From contig NZ_BAABEY010000032.1 of the NCBI RefSeq assembly GCF_039540405.1, positions 1 through 64,000 of the forward strand: DNA of 64,000 bases, given 5' to 3'. The notes beneath the pieces were generated by a model, which worked only from the letters and a program-made list of their open reading frames with translations, searched no databases and was not told the DNA's origin. The position numbers and the translations under genes were made by a program. Shown here piece after piece: positions 35,266 through 45,076 of this stretch (its first letter is position 1; the number at the start of each line of letters is the position of its first letter). The stretch is from Ravibacter arvi (GTDB lineage: Bacteria; Bacteroidota; Bacteroidia; Cytophagales; Spirosomataceae).

Positions 35266-36831
35266 ATGAAAAGAAAACTTTTTTTTGCCGCCTGCCTGTC
35301 CTGGTCCATGTTCACCGCAGTGACGGCAGCCTCTTTCAAAGAACCGGTTAAAGATGACTCCACGGTGGCAATCGGATCGCGGGTGGAGCTGTTCATTGAC
35401 GACTTCTTCATTAAAAAACTCGGTGGAAAAGCAAGTCTGAAAATGCACGAACCTGTACCCAGAGAAATTGCCATTGTCCACGACGCCCCCTGGGAGGGAA
35501 GCGGGAGCGGGTACCACAGCGTTTTCAAAGACGGGGATATCTACCGAATGTATTATAAAGCCTGGCAACACGAAGCTTCCGCAGACCGGAGCAATTTTCA
35601 CCCGCTCTATTGCGCTTACGCGGAAAGCAGGGACGGCATTAACTGGGTAAAGCCCAATCTCGGCCTGCACGAGTTCAAAGGTTCAAAAAACAACAACATC
35701 GTTTTTGTTTCCGGCGCTTTCAAAGGCTTTGACCTCGATGCCGGCCACCCGGCTGTATTTAAGGACGAAAACCCGAACGTAAAGCCCGACGCACGGTATA
35801 AAGCCATTATCATTTCTGGCAAGACCAAACGGGGCCTCGTGGCCTTTAAATCGCCGGACGGCATCAACTGGACCCTCCTCTCGGAAGAACCCATCATTAC
35901 CAACGGGGCTTTTGATTCGCAAAACCTGGCTTTCTGGGATCCCGTAAGAAAAGAATACCGGGCTTACTGGCGGTACTTTTCCCAGTCGACTGCCGATAAC
36001 AAAAACCTCTACAAAGGCATCAGGGAGATCAGAACCGCCACTTCCGGGGATTTTATAAATTGGGAAGGGCAGAAGAACGTCACCTATGCGGATTCACCGG
36101 AAGAGCAGCTATACACCAACCAGATCAAAGCCTACCACAGGGCACCGCACATTTTCATAGGTTTCCCCGCGCGCTACATCGAACGCGGCTGGTCCGAATC
36201 CATGAGAAGCCTGCCTGAGCTGGCAGAACGGGAAAAACGCGCCGAAAAACACATCCGGTACGGCACTGCGCTGACTGAAACACTCCTCATGTCCAGCCGC
36301 GACGGCGTCAAGTTTCACCGCTGGAACGAGGCTTTTCTCAGGCCGGGGATTGAAAGCGACGGCACCTGGACCTATGGCGATCAGTACATGGCCTGGCACC
36401 TGGTAGAGACCAAATCAGACCGGCCGGGCGCACCCAATGAGCTTTCGCTGTATTCCACCGAAAATTACTGGAAGGGAAAAGCCAGTAAACTGAGGCGCTA
36501 TACCCTTCGGCTGGACGGCTTTGTTTCTGTAAATGCCCCCGCTTCCGGCGGCGAAATCCTGACCCGTAACTTCACTTTCAAGGGGAACGAGCTGTTCCTG
36601 AACTTTGCCACATCGGCCGCGGGCGCCATCCGGGTTGAAATACTGGATAAAAACGGGAAGCCAATCCCCGGCTATGCCCTGGAAGACTGTTCGGAAATAT
36701 TCGGCGACACTGTGGCCCGGCCGGTTCATTGGAAGAAATCCGGCACAAATGTCAGCGCCTTGCAGGGAAAAGAGATAAGCCTGAGAATGGTAATTTCAGA
36801 TGGCGATATTTACTCTTTCCAATTCAGGTAA
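35266..36831 (+). CDS. secreted propeller-type glycoside-hydrolase-like protein (copy 1)
   Basis: The 521-residue product has a signal peptide (about 1-22). The mature protein begins with GSRVELFIDDFFI, then repeated beta-rich segments with WEGSGSGYHSVFKDGDIYRMYYKAWQ, HPAVFKDENP, RYKAIIISG, FDSQNLAFWDPVRKEYRAYWR and RAPHIFIGFPARYIERGWSE. These alternating motifs fit a five-bladed propeller like those in clans GH-F and GH-J (GH43/GH32-like), followed by a C-terminal beta-sandwich (about 410-521). It is a close paralogue of the next gene. The catalytic residues and substrate are not certain. It lies third in the SusC/SusD unit. Confidence 0.7.
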   Translation: MKRKLFFAACLSWSMFTAVTAASFKEPVKDDSTVAIGSRVELFIDDFFIKKLGGKASLKMHEPVPREIAIVHDAPWEGSGSGYHSVFKDGDIYRMYYKAWQHEASADRSNFHPLYCAYAESRDGINWVKPNLGLHEFKGSKNNNIVFVSGAFKGFDLDAGHPAVFKDENPNVKPDARYKAIIISGKTKRGLVAFKSPDGINWTLLSEEPIITNGAFDSQNLAFWDPVRKEYRAYWRYFSQSTADNKNLYKGIREIRTATSGDFINWEGQKNVTYADSPEEQLYTNQIKAYHRAPHIFIGFPARYIERGWSESMRSLPELAEREKRAEKHIRYGTALTETLLMSSRDGVKFHRWNEAFLRPGIESDGTWTYGDQYMAWHLVETKSDRPGAPNELSLYSTENYWKGKASKLRRYTLRLDGFVSVNAPASGGEILTRNFTFKGNELFLNFATSAAGAIRVEILDKNGKPIPGYALEDCSEIFGDTVARPVHWKKSGTNVSALQGKEISLRMVISDGDIYSFQFR

Positions 36832-36858
36832 ATTCCATATTTAAAAATCAAATACCTT

Positions 36859-38448
36859 ATGCCAATGCCCCGGAAGTACCGATCCTGGCTGATGCTTTTT
36901 GCCGGCCTGATAAGTGCACCCACAGCTTTTAGCCAGACAAAAGCACCTATCGATATCGGATCAAGAATTGAACTTTTTATTGACAATTTCCTGGTTGACA
37001 GGTACAGCGGCAGCGCTGCTCAAAAAATACACCACCCGGTTCCCAGGGAGCGCGTGATCCTCCACGACGCCCCATGGGAAGGAAGCGGCTCCGGGTACCA
37101 TTCCGTTTTTAAGGACGGAAACAAGTACCGGATGTACTACAAGGCCTGGCAGCACGCCGCGAGCACCGATACCAGTAGTTCGCATCCCCTGTATTGCGCC
37201 TACGCCGAAAGCACCGACGGCATCACCTGGCATAAGCCCGACCTTGGCTTGCATGCATTCAAAGGATCAAAAAAAAATAATATCGTTCTGATAAGCGGGC
37301 CTGAACTCGGGGTAAAAATTGACGCCGGCCACCCGGCAGTTTTTAAAGATGAGAACCCGGCCGTCAGCCCGGAGGAACGCTACAAGGCCATTGTGACCCT
37401 GGAGAATCCTGAGTACGGGCTGGTGGTACTAAAGTCACCCGACGGGTTTAAATGGAGCCTGCTGGGCAAAGGCGTCACCATGCGAAAAGGGCACTTCGAC
37501 TCTCAAAACCTGGCTTTCTGGGACAAGGAGCTAAAAGCCTACCGGGTATATTGGAGGCAGTATTCCAAAAACGGAACAAGAGGCATCCGGACCGCGACGT
37601 CCCCGGACCTGTTCACCTGGAGCGAACCCCAGGACCTGGTTTACGAGGATTCGCCGGAAATGCACCTCTACACCAACCAGGTAAAACCGTACCACAGGGC
37701 GCCCCATATCCTGATCGGCTTCCCCCTGCGCTACGTGGACAGAGGCTGGTCAGAAACCATGAGAAAATTACCGGAACCTGAAGAAAGGGAAAAACGTGCG
37801 GGAAAAACCACCAAGGGCGGAATCGCCGATCTCACCTCACGCTACGGAACCGTACTTACCGAAAGCCTGCTGATGGCCAGCCGCGACGGTGTCCATTTCA
37901 AGCGCTGGAATGAAGCTTTTTTGAGACCGGGTATTGAACGAAACGGCAGCTGGACCTACGGCGACAACTGTATGGCCTGGCACGTGGTGGAAACCGGCTC
38001 CGGGCTTCCGGGTGCCCCGAATGAGCTGTCGCTTTACGCAGTGGAAAACTACTGGAAAGGCAAAGCAAGCGCTTTGCGCCGCTACACCATGCGGCTCGAC
38101 GGCTTTGTATCCGTTTCTGCGGACTACAAAGGCGGAGAAATAGTCACCAAACCGCTGAAATTCGCCGGCGATCAGCTCTGGCTCAATTTCTCGTCGTCAG
38201 CTGCTGGTGGAATTGCCACGGAAATCCAGGATGAAAACGGCGCCCCCATTCCGGGGTTTGCCTTAATTGACTGCGAACCCCTGTTCGGTGACTCGGTCGA
38301 TAAAAAGGTCCTTTGGAAAAAAGCCGCCGATCTCTCGAAACTGGCCGGAAAAACAGTCCGGCTGAGGTTCGTCCTGAACGACGCCGATTTATTCGCGCTC
38401 CGTTTCGGAAATACGCCCGCCCCGGTCATGACCGCCCCAACCAGGTAG
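36859..38448 (+). CDS. secreted propeller-type glycoside-hydrolase-like protein (copy 2)
   Basis: The 529-residue product is a tandem paralogue of the preceding one (27 bases away), alike along its whole length: GSRIELFIDNFLVDRY, WEGSGSGYHSVFKDGNKYRMYYKAWQ, FDSQNLAFWDKELKAYRVYWR, RAPHILIGFPLRYVDRGWSE and SRDGVHFKRWNEAFLRPGIE. A signal peptide ends near residue 25 (ISAPTAFSQ). It has an insertion (KTTKGGIADLTS) absent from copy 1. Strict conservation of the Asp, Glu and Arg positions between the copies suggests both are active. It is the last gene of this unit; a terminator follows at 38484. Confidence 0.7.
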   Translation: MPMPRKYRSWLMLFAGLISAPTAFSQTKAPIDIGSRIELFIDNFLVDRYSGSAAQKIHHPVPRERVILHDAPWEGSGSGYHSVFKDGNKYRMYYKAWQHAASTDTSSSHPLYCAYAESTDGITWHKPDLGLHAFKGSKKNNIVLISGPELGVKIDAGHPAVFKDENPAVSPEERYKAIVTLENPEYGLVVLKSPDGFKWSLLGKGVTMRKGHFDSQNLAFWDKELKAYRVYWRQYSKNGTRGIRTATSPDLFTWSEPQDLVYEDSPEMHLYTNQVKPYHRAPHILIGFPLRYVDRGWSETMRKLPEPEEREKRAGKTTKGGIADLTSRYGTVLTESLLMASRDGVHFKRWNEAFLRPGIERNGSWTYGDNCMAWHVVETGSGLPGAPNELSLYAVENYWKGKASALRRYTMRLDGFVSVSADYKGGEIVTKPLKFAGDQLWLNFSSSAAGGIATEIQDENGAPIPGFALIDCEPLFGDSVDKKVLWKKAADLSKLAGKTVRLRFVLNDADLFALRFGNTPAPVMTAPTR

Positions 38449-38483
38449 CCTGGCCGCCGGAACACCCGGCCAAAGGTACACTC

Positions 38484-38514
38484 AACCAGTCGCCCGAGGC
38501 GGCTGGTTTTTTTT
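38484..38514 (+). terminator. rho-independent terminator ending the first SusCD unit
   Basis: AACCAGTCGCC (38484-38494), loop CGA, GGCGGCTGGTT (38498-38508) with one G-U pair, followed by a T8 run. It separates the four-gene unit from the next promoter. Confidence 0.85.
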
Positions 38515-38560
38515 GTCTTCAAATAATTCTATTAATAAATTAAATCTTAAATAATATTTT

Positions 38561-38579
38561 TACATTTGTTCTACAATTA
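38561..38579 (+). promoter_or_regulatory. -7 box with overlapping operator-like palindrome, second SusCD unit
   Basis: TACATTTG (38561-38568) matches the -7 consensus TAnnTTTG. It overlaps CATTTGTTCTACAATTA (38563-38579), which aligns with the palindrome at 30072-30088 and shares ATTTGTyCkACAA. The upstream AT-rich segments of the two promoters also share AAATAATTCTAT. No clear -33 TTTG is visible. Both units are probably controlled by the same GntR regulator. Confidence 0.55.
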
Positions 38580-38644
38580 AACTCTAAACTTTGCCTGTCA
38601 ATTATCCCCGAAATGAAAACCCAACCGTAAACAACCCATTAATA

Positions 38645-41600
38645 ATGAAGCACTGGTACATCCCTAAGATCGGATCGATTTTACTGTTAGCCTTTTTCAC
38701 CATTTCTTCCATTTCAGCGGTTGCGCAGCAGAGACAGGTGAAAGGAACGGTAACTTCATCGTCGGACCGCACTGCTATTCCCGGAGTAACCATTATGGTG
38801 AAAGGAGCCCAGACCGGCACACAGACCAACGTGGACGGCCGCTATGAGATTAACGTCGGGTCAGATCAGACGCTTGCCTTCAGTTTTGTCGGGTTCAAGA
38901 CAAAAGAAGTAAGCGTCGGCAACCAGACCGAGATCAATGTGATCCTGGAAGAAGACGTAACAACATTGAATGAGGTAGTCGCAATCGGCTATGGAACCCA
39001 ATCCAGGGCGACAATGACGACCTCTATTTCCAAGCTGGATCAGAAGGTACTTGAGAATGTGCCTTTTTCCAACGTTGCTTCGGCGCTCCAGGGATCAGTT
39101 TCCGGCGTGAGGGTTCAAACCGTCAGCGGGCAGCCCGGAGCTGCGCCCAGAGTAATTGTACGCGGCGGAACCTCGATCAACAACCCCAACGGTGCGCAGC
39201 CCCTTTACGTAGTAGACGGCATCATCCGCCAGGACCTGGAGGGAATCAACCCTTCGGATATCGAATCCATGCAGGTACTCAAAGACGCGGCCGCAACTTC
39301 CATTTACGGCGCGCGCGCTTCCAACGGCGTGGTGATTATCGGCCTGAAAAAAGGTGTGCAGGGCAAGACGTCAATCAACTACAGCTATTCCCTCGGGTTT
39401 TCCAACCTTAGAAAAAAATACGATGTGGCCTCCGCAAGAGATTACATCTACTACGGGCGGCTGGGTATTGCCGCTACTTCCGAGAAACATCCCGAGCGGC
39501 TGCCCTGGTTGAAAGGCGCTTACGGTCAGGGTATAGGGAACGATCTCACCAATCGTACCGGTTTCACTACACAATACCTCACCGACGAAAACAAGCATAA
39601 GTTAAACGAGGGCTGGGAAAGCATGCCCGACCCGCTTGATCCCTCAAAAACCATCATATTTTCCAACACTGACTGGCAGGATGTGCTTTTCAGGACCGGC
39701 ATCACAAATGAGCATTTTCTGAGTTTCAACGGCGGAACTGAAAAAGCATCATTCAACCTCGGTACCGGCTACACAAAAATTGACGGGATTGCCGTTAACA
39801 CCAACTACAAACGGTTCACTACCAACCTGAATGGCCGCCTCAAGGTGAGGGACAACATTTCGGTCTACGGCGGGCTGACTTTCAGCCGTTTCGGCGACAA
39901 TGTCGTTTACAACGAATCACAGCTTTTTCAGCGCTCTCTCGCCCTGGCACCCAGCGCCAAGTACACCTACGAAGACGGAACGCTCGCGCCCGGTTTCAAC
40001 AGGTCGCTCGGAAACCCCGCCTACCACCTCACGCGGATGCGCAATAACAACCAGCAAAATAATATTACCGTTTCCGGGGGCGCGCAATGGGAAATACTCC
40101 CCCACCTGACTTTCGAACCCTCGGCTTCCCTGTTCTACTCGGTCGAAGAGAGGAATGAGTTCCAGATGTCATACTTCGACACGCCGGTAACGTTCATTGA
40201 CTCCAGGAATGCTACCGCATCCTACTACAAATGGGACCAAAAGCAGGCAGATGCCACGCTCACCTATGACAACAGTTTTAACAACAAGCACAATCTGTCG
40301 GTTAAAGCGGGGATTTCATATTTTGACCGGACAAGAGCTGACCTTTCCGCAAGCGGGCGCGGAGCGGCTACGGATCTCATCCCGACCCTCAACGCATCGG
40401 CCACGCCGGTAAGCGTGTATAGCATCCGTACCGACCAAAGGCTTCTGGGCTTTTTCGGCAGGGTTACCTACGACTACGAACGTAAATATCTTTTTACACT
40501 GAATGCACGGTATGACGGAGCCTCCAACCTCGGACAAAACAACCGATGGGGGTTCTTCCCCGGGGTTTCAGCGGGCTGGAACATTCATAATGAAGAATTC
40601 TGGCCTTCCAACAAAGCTGTCACCAGCCTGAAATTGCGCGGAAGTTACGGCGTTAACGGGAACATCGGGTCACTGTCGGCGATTGCTAACCCCGGCCTTG
40701 CAACCGACTTCCAGGCACAAGGTCAATACAGCGTCGGCGCCCGGTATGCGGGCGGGGCGGCTATCCAGTATACGACTATGGCCAACCAGGACCTGAAATG
40801 GGAGCAATCCAAAACCATAGGAATCGGAATTGACGCCGGCCTTCTCGACGACCGGGTCAGGCTTATCGCCGATTACTACGATCGAGTTACTGAAAACCTG
40901 ATTACGACGCTGCCACTACCGCAGGAGACAGGGTTCACCAGTATCCTTACCAACCTCGGGGGCCTCGGGAACAAAGGATTTGAGGTGGAATTAACGGCCA
41001 ATATCGTTCGCAATCAAAACTTTCAGTGGGAGGTTGGGCTCAATTCCTCCTACAACGCCAACAAGATCCTCAAGTTGCCTGCGAACAACAATGAAAGAAA
41101 CCGGGTAGGCGGCTTCTATATCTATGATGAGAAAAAAGGGGATTACGAGTGGAAGGGAGGACTACAGGAAGGAATCGCTCCCGGCCAGCTGTTTGGCTAC
41201 AAGCAGTTGCGGGTATATGCCACCGACGAAGAAGCCGCGGCAGGCCCGCGCGATGAGCTGGTAGCCGGCGCCGACAAATCCAAAAAAGGCGGCGATGTAG
41301 AATGGGCCGACCTGGATAAAAACAATATCATCGACCCCCGGGACCGGATCTATACCGGGAATATTTTCCCGAAATGGACCGGCGGTATGTCAACCACTTT
41401 GTCTTTCAGAAACCTGAGCCTTTTCGCCAGGGCTGATTACACCACAGGCCACACGATTTACAATTTTGCCCGTGCTTTCATGAACGGCCAGTTTCACGGC
41501 GACGGCAATTTTACTACGGACATTTTGCGCTCATGGCTAAAGCAGGGCGACCAAACCGATGTGCCCCGTTACTTCTGGGCTGACCAGGCCGCACAAGCCA

Positions 41601-41884
41601 ACTATTGGAGAGGCGACCCCCAAAACATCAACAACGGGAACGGACGGAACCTGGATTACGAACGCGGCGACTACCTTGCCCTGCGCGAAATCACTCTGAG
41701 CTACGGGCTACCCGCTTCGCTGCTTTCCCACATCCGCTTTACCGGCCTGCGGTTCAACGTTTCGGTCAACAACCTTGCTTATTTTACCAAGTACAGGGGA
41801 TTGATGCCCGAAGACGGCGGGATGGACAACGGACGGTACCCACTCCCCCGCACCATTATTTTTGGAGTAAAAGCATCGTTTTAA
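38645..41884 (+). CDS. SusC/RagA-family TonB-dependent receptor
   Basis: Started at the ATG at 38645 (1079 residues, MKHWYIPKIGSILLL) because it opens directly into a signal peptide; a TTG at 38591 would add 18 residues. The domains are a carboxypeptidase-D-regulatory-like domain (about 30-105, IPGVTIMVKGAQTGTQTNVDG), a TonB box LNEVVAIGYGTQS near 110, a plug with PRVIVRGGTSINNPNGAQPLYVVDG, and a barrel ending RTIIFGVKASF. Its N-terminal domain is close to that of the SusC at 30160. It starts the very long second unit. Confidence 0.94.
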   Translation: MKHWYIPKIGSILLLAFFTISSISAVAQQRQVKGTVTSSSDRTAIPGVTIMVKGAQTGTQTNVDGRYEINVGSDQTLAFSFVGFKTKEVSVGNQTEINVILEEDVTTLNEVVAIGYGTQSRATMTTSISKLDQKVLENVPFSNVASALQGSVSGVRVQTVSGQPGAAPRVIVRGGTSINNPNGAQPLYVVDGIIRQDLEGINPSDIESMQVLKDAAATSIYGARASNGVVIIGLKKGVQGKTSINYSYSLGFSNLRKKYDVASARDYIYYGRLGIAATSEKHPERLPWLKGAYGQGIGNDLTNRTGFTTQYLTDENKHKLNEGWESMPDPLDPSKTIIFSNTDWQDVLFRTGITNEHFLSFNGGTEKASFNLGTGYTKIDGIAVNTNYKRFTTNLNGRLKVRDNISVYGGLTFSRFGDNVVYNESQLFQRSLALAPSAKYTYEDGTLAPGFNRSLGNPAYHLTRMRNNNQQNNITVSGGAQWEILPHLTFEPSASLFYSVEERNEFQMSYFDTPVTFIDSRNATASYYKWDQKQADATLTYDNSFNNKHNLSVKAGISYFDRTRADLSASGRGAATDLIPTLNASATPVSVYSIRTDQRLLGFFGRVTYDYERKYLFTLNARYDGASNLGQNNRWGFFPGVSAGWNIHNEEFWPSNKAVTSLKLRGSYGVNGNIGSLSAIANPGLATDFQAQGQYSVGARYAGGAAIQYTTMANQDLKWEQSKTIGIGIDAGLLDDRVRLIADYYDRVTENLITTLPLPQETGFTSILTNLGGLGNKGFEVELTANIVRNQNFQWEVGLNSSYNANKILKLPANNNERNRVGGFYIYDEKKGDYEWKGGLQEGIAPGQLFGYKQLRVYATDEEAAAGPRDELVAGADKSKKGGDVEWADLDKNNIIDPRDRIYTGNIFPKWTGGMSTTLSFRNLSLFARADYTTGHTIYNFARAFMNGQFHGDGNFTTDILRSWLKQGDQTDVPRYFWADQAAQANYWRGDPQNINNGNGRNLDYERGDYLALREITLSYGLPASLLSHIRFTGLRFNVSVNNLAYFTKYRGLMPEDGGMDNGRYPLPRTIIFGVKASF

Positions 41885-41902
41885 CTTCAACATCCGACTA
41901 TC

Positions 41903-43375
41903 ATGAATCATTATCTAAAAATAACCGCATTGGGACTATGCCTGTTCACGGCATCTTCCTGCGACAGTATAATTGATCTGAAACCCACAAGCGTCATCAG
42001 CGCCAACTCTTTCTGGAACTCCGAACAGGACGCCCAGGGAGCGCTGAACGGGATGTATGCGCAGTTCAGAAACTTTACCCAGGCAGAACTGATCCTGCTC
42101 GGGGAAGCGCGGAGCGAAGCCATGAGCCATGGTATTCAGAATGCTGACTACCGGATCAAGTACTTCGAAAACACAATGACTGCCACCAATGCAGACCGTA
42201 CCTGGATTGAATTGTATAAAACCGTCAATCTCGCCAACCTGGTCATCAAGTATGTGCCGGGCATCAGCTTTACCTCCGAACCCACTAAAAACGGTGTTCT
42301 TGCGCAGGCCTACGCGATGCGCGCTTTCTGCTACTATGTCATGGCCAGGACCTGGGGTGACGTACCTATTTCAGTCGAACCGGTAGAAGGCTATAATCCC
42401 GAGACAACGTTCAAAGCCCGGAATCCCCAGGCAGAGGTATTTACACTGATCAAGTCGGACATTGCGCAGTCACTCTCCCTGTTTGCTAACAATACCTTCC
42501 CGGCGGGCAGAAGTTTCTGGTCCAAGCCGGCAGTCAATCTGCTGAAGGCGGACGTTCATCTCTGGACGTCGAGAAGAATGGGCGGGGACAACGGCGACGC
42601 GGCGATTGCGCTGGAGGCACTCGAAGACGCCGAAAAGTCCGATGTGTCACTTCTACCGGATTTTTCACAGATTTTCGCATTCACCAATAAAGGGAACAAA
42701 GAGGTCATTTTTGCCACCCGGTTTGCAGATCTGGAAGCCACTACCAATTTTTTCGCCGATATGTACATCAACCCCAGCGACTTACCCGCGAGCACCGACG
42801 CCGACACCAAGCTGGCGATAGGAACGCCGGGCGGGTTTAACTGGTGGGCCCCATCGGCAACGCTCCGGAACCAGTTCAGCACAGACGATCAGCGGCGCAG
42901 CGCCAGCTTTGTCGAGGTATACCGGAACGACAACGGCAACAGGTCTTTTGTTACATCAGTTGTACTGAAAGCGAAGGGTTTCGTTGAAAATGGTACCCGG
43001 CGCTTTCTTGATGACATTGTGATCTACCGCTATGCTGATCTCGTTCTGCTGAAAGCCGAGGCCAAAAACCTGCTCGGGCAGGACCCCTCCGCCGAAGTCA
43101 ACCAGATTCGCCAGCGCGCTTACAAGGACAAGTATGCCGCGCACACCTATGTGGCGGGAAGCAGAGCCGAAAACGACGAAGCGATCCTGCAGGAACGGCT
43201 CTTTGAATTTGCTTTTGAAGGAAAGCGCTGGTGGGACCTCGTGAGGTTCAACAAAGCTTTTGAAAAGGTTCCTTCGTTAAAAGGCCGCGAAAAGGATCAG
43301 TATTTACTGCTCTGGCCGCTTTCAGTCGGTACCATGAGCCTTAACTCCAAACTTACTCAAACCCCGGGATACTGA
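41903..43375 (+). CDS. SusD/RagB-family outer-membrane lipoprotein
   Basis: The 490-residue product has a lipobox (TASSC, Cys about 20) and SusD segments: ISANSFWNSEQDAQGALNGMYAQF, LAQAYAMRAFCYYVMARTWGDVPI, DIVIYRYADLVLLKAEAKNLLG and LQERLFEFAFEGKRWWDLVRF, ending LLWPLSVGTMSLNSKLTQTPGY. It pairs with the SusC 18 bases upstream. Loci for sialic acid uptake (NanO/NanU) have this same SusC/SusD arrangement, but the sequence alone does not show the ligand. Confidence 0.94.
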   Translation: MNHYLKITALGLCLFTASSCDSIIDLKPTSVISANSFWNSEQDAQGALNGMYAQFRNFTQAELILLGEARSEAMSHGIQNADYRIKYFENTMTATNADRTWIELYKTVNLANLVIKYVPGISFTSEPTKNGVLAQAYAMRAFCYYVMARTWGDVPISVEPVEGYNPETTFKARNPQAEVFTLIKSDIAQSLSLFANNTFPAGRSFWSKPAVNLLKADVHLWTSRRMGGDNGDAAIALEALEDAEKSDVSLLPDFSQIFAFTNKGNKEVIFATRFADLEATTNFFADMYINPSDLPASTDADTKLAIGTPGGFNWWAPSATLRNQFSTDDQRRSASFVEVYRNDNGNRSFVTSVVLKAKGFVENGTRRFLDDIVIYRYADLVLLKAEAKNLLGQDPSAEVNQIRQRAYKDKYAAHTYVAGSRAENDEAILQERLFEFAFEGKRWWDLVRFNKAFEKVPSLKGREKDQYLLLWPLSVGTMSLNSKLTQTPGY

Positions 43376-43415
43376 TCCGGATCAACCCTGGCAGGCATTA
43401 TTAGCGTTTGTTCAC

Positions 43416-45041
43416 ATGACACGAAGGCTTTTCACTACTACTTCCCTGGTCGGTCTGGTCATCCTTTTGTTGAAGGTTTTTCCTTCAACAGGCCTGATGG
43501 CGGGAATTGAAAACCGGGAGAAAAGCGTAAAAAATGACGATGAACCAACGCCGGTTTTTGCCCCCCGGGTAACAGGTCCGGCGCCGACCAACGAAGCAAC
43601 GATTGTAACCCTCAGCAATGGTGGACACCGGATCTTTTATATCAACCGGCCCGGAGAAGCAAACCGCTTGATGTCGGTATGGTCTGCAGACGGAATAAAC
43701 TGGCGTGAACCCGAAGTCGAGTTGGAATTACCCGGTACCGCCTATTATGCCAACCGGGTGATGGTCGACAACAAAGGTGTCCTGCATTGCATCTTCCACC
43801 TATGGGCGGAAGGCGGAAACGGCTACAGGGGCAGGCATCTTGACTTGTGGTACACACGCAAGGAAAACGGAACAGGCACCTGGAAAAAGCCCCGAAAGAT
43901 CTACAACGGCTACGTAGGTTCCCTGAGGTGCTTTATGCAACTCAGGTCGGGAAGGCTGATAACCAGCTTCGGGAGGGCCGTCCCGTCGCGACTGGCGAAA
44001 CCGGCGTCTGGTGAACCCGACTACGGGTGGAACGAGGTATTGACACTATGGTCGGACGACAGTGGAGAAACCTGGTCGGAGGCACCCCGCCCGCTGAACA
44101 TTGAAGTCGACGGCAGCAAAGCTACCAGGTACGGTGCGATAGAGCCGGATGTTATCCAGCTGAAAGACAACAATCTCCGGATGCTGATCCGCACTAACAA
44201 AGGCACTCTTTACGAATCCTCCTCGCAGGATTCCGGAGAAAACTGGACAGTCCCAAAACCGTCTGAACTTGTTTCATCCGACTCCCCGGCCGCTTTTCTC
44301 AGGCTGAAAGACGGCCGTATTGTCCTGTTCCTCAATATGAACCAAAGGTGGGATAACCCGAACAGCTACGCCTTCGGCGGTAGGGAGGTGCTCCATGCCG
44401 CTATTTCCGGCGACGACGGAAAAACCTGGAAGGGTTTCAGGGAAGTGCTTCGCGAAAGTCCTCCAAAAACAGCTGTGGAAAAGGGCGACCGCGGAACCGC
44501 GTATCCGTCGGCGACAGAAACGTCCGACGGCCTGGTGATATTGGTATCAGGGCAGGGAGAAAGCAAATCGATCGTACGGTTTGACCCGGACTGGCTTGAA
44601 GAAACCAATACCCGGACCGCTACCGGAAATGCAGCAAAAGAGTTGTCGGCAACCACGGAATGGGTTCAGAACTTCCCCATTTCAAAAAAGGGGGAAATTG
44701 AGGTGAAGGTAGATCTGAAGAAGAACCCGCCCGGACTGCAGGTCGCCTTAGCCGATCACTTTTCAATCCCGGCAGACGCTATGGCGGCGGATCACGCCGT
44801 TTTTACTTTCCGTCTTTCCCCCGGGCAGTCGATGGAAGGAATGCAAATCATGAAAATAAAATGGGATACCGAAGCGCAAACGGCTTCTATTCACCTCAAC
44901 GATCGGCTGCTTGCAGGACCGTCGCTTTCGAAAACCTCCGGTTCCGGCGTGAACTACCTTAGAATGAAAGTCATTTCAAATGGCGGCAAAAGTGAAAGCG
45001 GGATCGGAATAAACGAGTTTTCTTATTATCAAATACCATAA
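43416..45041 (+). CDS. secreted sialidase-like Asp-box propeller protein with C-terminal beta domain
   Basis: The 541-residue product has a hydrophobic N-terminus (about 10-28). Asp boxes mark a six-bladed propeller: SDDSGETW (about 211-218), SQDSGENW (about 270) and SGDDGKTW (about 329). There is a conserved IEPDVIQLKDNNLRMLIRTNKG segment, where the Glu and Arg match the position of a sialidase active-site Glu/Arg pair. No FRIP motif is visible. Residues about 410-541 form a beta-sandwich. The family is GH33-like/BNR; true sialidase activity is not certain. It directly follows SusD and precedes the first aldolase gene. Confidence 0.78.
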   Translation: MTRRLFTTTSLVGLVILLLKVFPSTGLMAGIENREKSVKNDDEPTPVFAPRVTGPAPTNEATIVTLSNGGHRIFYINRPGEANRLMSVWSADGINWREPEVELELPGTAYYANRVMVDNKGVLHCIFHLWAEGGNGYRGRHLDLWYTRKENGTGTWKKPRKIYNGYVGSLRCFMQLRSGRLITSFGRAVPSRLAKPASGEPDYGWNEVLTLWSDDSGETWSEAPRPLNIEVDGSKATRYGAIEPDVIQLKDNNLRMLIRTNKGTLYESSSQDSGENWTVPKPSELVSSDSPAAFLRLKDGRIVLFLNMNQRWDNPNSYAFGGREVLHAAISGDDGKTWKGFREVLRESPPKTAVEKGDRGTAYPSATETSDGLVILVSGQGESKSIVRFDPDWLEETNTRTATGNAAKELSATTEWVQNFPISKKGEIEVKVDLKKNPPGLQVALADHFSIPADAMAADHAVFTFRLSPGQSMEGMQIMKIKWDTEAQTASIHLNDRLLAGPSLSKTSGSGVNYLRMKVISNGGKSESGIGINEFSYYQIP

Positions 45042-45076
45042 GTTCAAACCAACAAAAGGGGTTAACCGGAAAGCAC

